Positions 61,377 through 64,000 of a stretch of DNA of 64,000 nt are shown here, piece by piece. A program made the translations under genes and the position numbers. The DNA comes from Opitutus sp. GTDB taxonomy: Bacteria > Verrucomicrobiota > Verrucomicrobiia > Opitutales > Opitutaceae. The stretch is from the NCBI GenBank assembly GCA_009695305.1, contig SIBG01000008.1, positions 1 to 64,000 of the forward strand, in the 5' to 3' direction. How positions within the stretch are numbered: the first letter of the stretch is position 1; each line of letters opens with the position of its first letter. The notes beneath the pieces are model-generated. The model was not told where the DNA came from, ran no database searches, and worked only from the letters and a program-made list of their open reading frames with translations.

Positions 61377-64000
61377 ATGGCCCAAGACCTGAAAGACACT
61401 CTGCAGCTCCCAAAAACGGATTTCCCGATGCGCGCCGGACTCGCGCAACGCGAACCCGGCCGCGTGGCGCACTGGGAAAAACTCGGCCTCTACGCCGCCC
61501 TGCAGCAGAAGCGCGCCGCCGCCCAGGCCCCGGTCTTTGTGCTGCACGACGGCCCGCCCTTCACCAACGGCGACGTCCACATCGGCACCGCACTCAACAA
61601 GGTCCTCAAGGATCTGATCAACCGCTACAAGACGATGCGCGGCTTCCGCACGCCCTATGTCCCCGGCTGGGACTGCCACGGCCTGCCCATCGAGCAAAAG
61701 GTCACTCAAGAGCTGCGCGAAAAAAACGAAACCGTCTCGACCGCCGGACTGCGGGCGAAGTGCGATGCTTTTTCCGAAACCTGGATCGCGAAGCAGACGG
61801 TGCAATTCAAGCGCCTCGGCATCCTCGCCGATTGGAAAAGCGAATATAAGACGAAGGCACCCGCCTTCGAAGCCGATATCGTCCGCACCTTCGCCGCCTT
61901 CGTTGAAAATGGCCTGGTCTATCGCAGCAAAAAACCCGTTTATTGGAGCATCCCCTTCGAGACCGCCCTCGCCGAGGCCGAAATCGAATACCGGGATCAC
62001 ACCGCGATCGCCATCTGGGTGAAGTTCGCCGTGCCCACGGCCGAGGCGGAAAAATTCGGCCTCCCCGCGGATAAACCACTCTTCATCGTAATTTGGACGA
62101 CGACGCCGTGGACCATTCCCGCGAACCTCGCGATCGCACTTCATCCGGACGTCGACTACGTCATCGCCGATCTCGGTGCGGAGCGGATCATCGTCGCCGG
62201 CGCGTTGCTGGAGTCGGTCCTGAAAGCCGCGAAAATCGAAACCCGACCCGCGATCGCCCAGGCCGTCAAAGGCGCCGTGCTTGAGCACCTCGCGGCGCGG
62301 CACCCGTTCATCAACCGCGCCGCACCCATCGTTCTGGCCGATTATGTCACCACCGATAGCGGCACCGGCGCGGTCCACACCGCGCCCGGCCATGGCGCGG
62401 ATGACTATCTCACCGGCCTGAAATACAAATTGGAAATTTACTGTCCGGTCGGCGATGATGGTCGTTACCTCGACGACGGCCGAATTCCCGCCGATCTCGT
62501 TGGACTAACGACGCTGGAGACGGTCGAGGATCTCGCCGCTAAAAAACCCGCGCCCGCCAACCTCGCCGTCCTGAAATTGCTCGCCGCCACCGGTGCGCTC
62601 CTCGCCAAAGCGAAATATCCCCACAGCTACCCGCATTGCTGGCGCTCCAAGACGCCCATCATTTTTCGCGCGGTGGACCAGTGGTTTGTCTCACTCGACA
62701 AAAACGAGACGCGCGCCACCGCCCTCACTGCAGTGGGTCAGGTCCAGTGGATCCCCGCCTGGGGCGCAGCGCGTATCCGCGGCGCCGTCGAGACGCGACC
62801 CGACTGGTGCATCAGCCGCCAGCGCTCGTGGGGCGTGCCGATTCCCGCGTTCTTCGATGCGAAAAAAATCGCCTACCTCGACGCCGGCGTCGCCCGGGCC
62901 GTCGCCGCCAAGCTCGAAAAGCTTGGCACCAATTTCTGGTATGACGCCACGCCCGCCCAAATCCTCGAGGGCGTGACGCTGCCCGCCGGCTGGCCCGCGC
63001 CGACCGAGCTGACCGGTGGCCGCGACACCCTTGACGTGTGGATCGATTCCGGTTCGTCCCATGCCGCCGTGCTCCAGCGCGGCCAAGGCGGCACGCAGTG
63101 GCCCGCCGATCTTTACCTCGAGGGCAGCGACCAGCACCGCGGTTGGTTTCAATCGGCACTCTGGACGAGCGTCATCGCCTACGGCGCCGCGCCCTACCGG
63201 GCGGTCCTGACGCACGGCTTCATCGTCGATCAGGAGCGCAACAAAATTTCCAAGAGCAGCACCTACGAAAAACCGCAGACGAGCGATGCCTACGTCGCCG
63301 AATACGGCGCCGATGTCATCCGGCTGTGGATCGCCTCGCAGGATTTTCGCGACGACCTCCCCATCTCGAAGGAAATTCTCTCGCACGTCGGCGAAACCTA
63401 CCGGCTCACGCGCAACACCCTTCGCTACCAGATCTCGAACCTCTTCGACTTCGACCCACCGCGCGACACCGTGCCCGTCGAGCAGTTGGATACCCTCGAC
63501 CGCTGGGCCCTGCACCAGACCGCCACGCTCATCCGCGACTGCACCGCCGCCTATGAGGCCTATGAGTTCCACCGCGTTTACCAGCTCTGCAACCAGTTCT
63601 GCTCCGTCACGCTGTCGGCCACGTATCACGACATCTTGAAGGATCGCCTCTACACGCTCGGCACGAACTCCCCGCTCCGCCGCTCCTCGCAGACGGCGAT
63701 TCACCACATCTTCCACGCGCTCGTGCGCCTGCTCGCGCCCGTGCTCACCTTCACCACCGACGAAGCCTGGGCTTACGCCACGACGAAGACGGAATACTGC
63801 CCTGACTCCATCCACCTTCAGGATTGGCCCGTCGCGCCGGCCGCGTGGACCGACCCCGTCATCGAGTCCGACGTCGCCGAACTCCTCAAACTTCGCGGGC
63901 GGATTAACGAAGCCATCGAGCCGCTGCGCGCCGGCGGGAAACTGGGAAAATCGTTGGACGCCCACGTGGTGATCGGCCGCCCAACGCCGAATTCGCCGTC
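61377..64000 (+). CDS. ileS: Isoleucyl-tRNA synthetase (3' end beyond window)
   Basis: Manual translation MAQDLKDTLQLPKTDFPMRAGLAQREPGR...VLHDGPPFTNGDVHIGTALNKVLKDLI...GWDCHGLPIEQK...; KMSKS-like 'RNKISKSS'. Open to window end, so absent from ORF track. Confidence 0.95.
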   Translation, partial: MAQDLKDTLQLPKTDFPMRAGLAQREPGRVAHWEKLGLYAALQQKRAAAQAPVFVLHDGPPFTNGDVHIGTALNKVLKDLINRYKTMRGFRTPYVPGWDCHGLPIEQKVTQELREKNETVSTAGLRAKCDAFSETWIAKQTVQFKRLGILADWKSEYKTKAPAFEADIVRTFAAFVENGLVYRSKKPVYWSIPFETALAEAEIEYRDHTAIAIWVKFAVPTAEAEKFGLPADKPLFIVIWTTTPWTIPANLAIALHPDVDYVIADLGAERIIVAGALLESVLKAAKIETRPAIAQAVKGAVLEHLAARHPFINRAAPIVLADYVTTDSGTGAVHTAPGHGADDYLTGLKYKLEIYCPVGDDGRYLDDGRIPADLVGLTTLETVEDLAAKKPAPANLAVLKLLAATGALLAKAKYPHSYPHCWRSKTPIIFRAVDQWFVSLDKNETRATALTAVGQVQWIPAWGAARIRGAVETRPDWCISRQRSWGVPIPAFFDAKKIAYLDAGVARAVAAKLEKLGTNFWYDATPAQILEGVTLPAGWPAPTELTGGRDTLDVWIDSGSSHAAVLQRGQGGTQWPADLYLEGSDQHRGWFQSALWTSVIAYGAAPYRAVLTHGFIVDQERNKISKSSTYEKPQTSDAYVAEYGADVIRLWIASQDFRDDLPISKEILSHVGETYRLTRNTLRYQISNLFDFDPPRDTVPVEQLDTLDRWALHQTATLIRDCTAAYEAYEFHRVYQLCNQFCSVTLSATYHDILKDRLYTLGTNSPLRRSSQTAIHHIFHALVRLLAPVLTFTTDEAWAYATTKTEYCPDSIHLQDWPVAPAAWTDPVIESDVAELLKLRGRINEAIEPLRAGGKLGKSLDAHVVIGRPTPNSP

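Noticed and set aside
62691-63965. 424-aa minus-strand ORF near the window end
   Set aside because: Antisense of ileS, which is clearly coding on the plus strand (HIGH- and KMSKS-like motifs).

Overview
Gene-dense, high-GC chromosomal window with no rRNA, tRNA or CRISPR that I could recognise. Gene content suggests a Verrucomicrobia/Opitutaceae-like bacterium (inference only). About 50 CDS can be supported, mostly housekeeping: lpxI, dus, sppA, dapF, fabV, dtd, trhO, exbBD, leuCD, clpC-mcsB-mcsA, ilvE, a CBS-type pyrophosphatase, lpdA, a tandem-duplicated uvrA, eno, prfC, hemF-hemE-hemY and a partial ileS. There is also an exosortase locus with a Cys-rich TPR membrane protein, a 30-aa micropeptide and a sigma/anti-sigma pair. 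The most unusual signal is a dense population of small non-autonomous repeats, of at least a dozen families. Several lie in frame inside genes (dus, uvrA x3, prfC, anti-sigma factor, lpxI N-terminus), and several supply the stop codons of flanking genes. The best case is an ~80-bp palindromic element between two convergent genes: its inverted GGTAG/CTACC ends form both stop codons, and it is interrupted by a 129-bp MITE-like element with an apparent TAA target duplication. Other notable items are a decayed GH42 beta-galactosidase relic hidden upstream of dtd, a four-ATPase-module UvrA, a DapF homologue with both catalytic cysteines replaced by serine, and a protein-arginine-kinase (McsAB)-ClpC operon.
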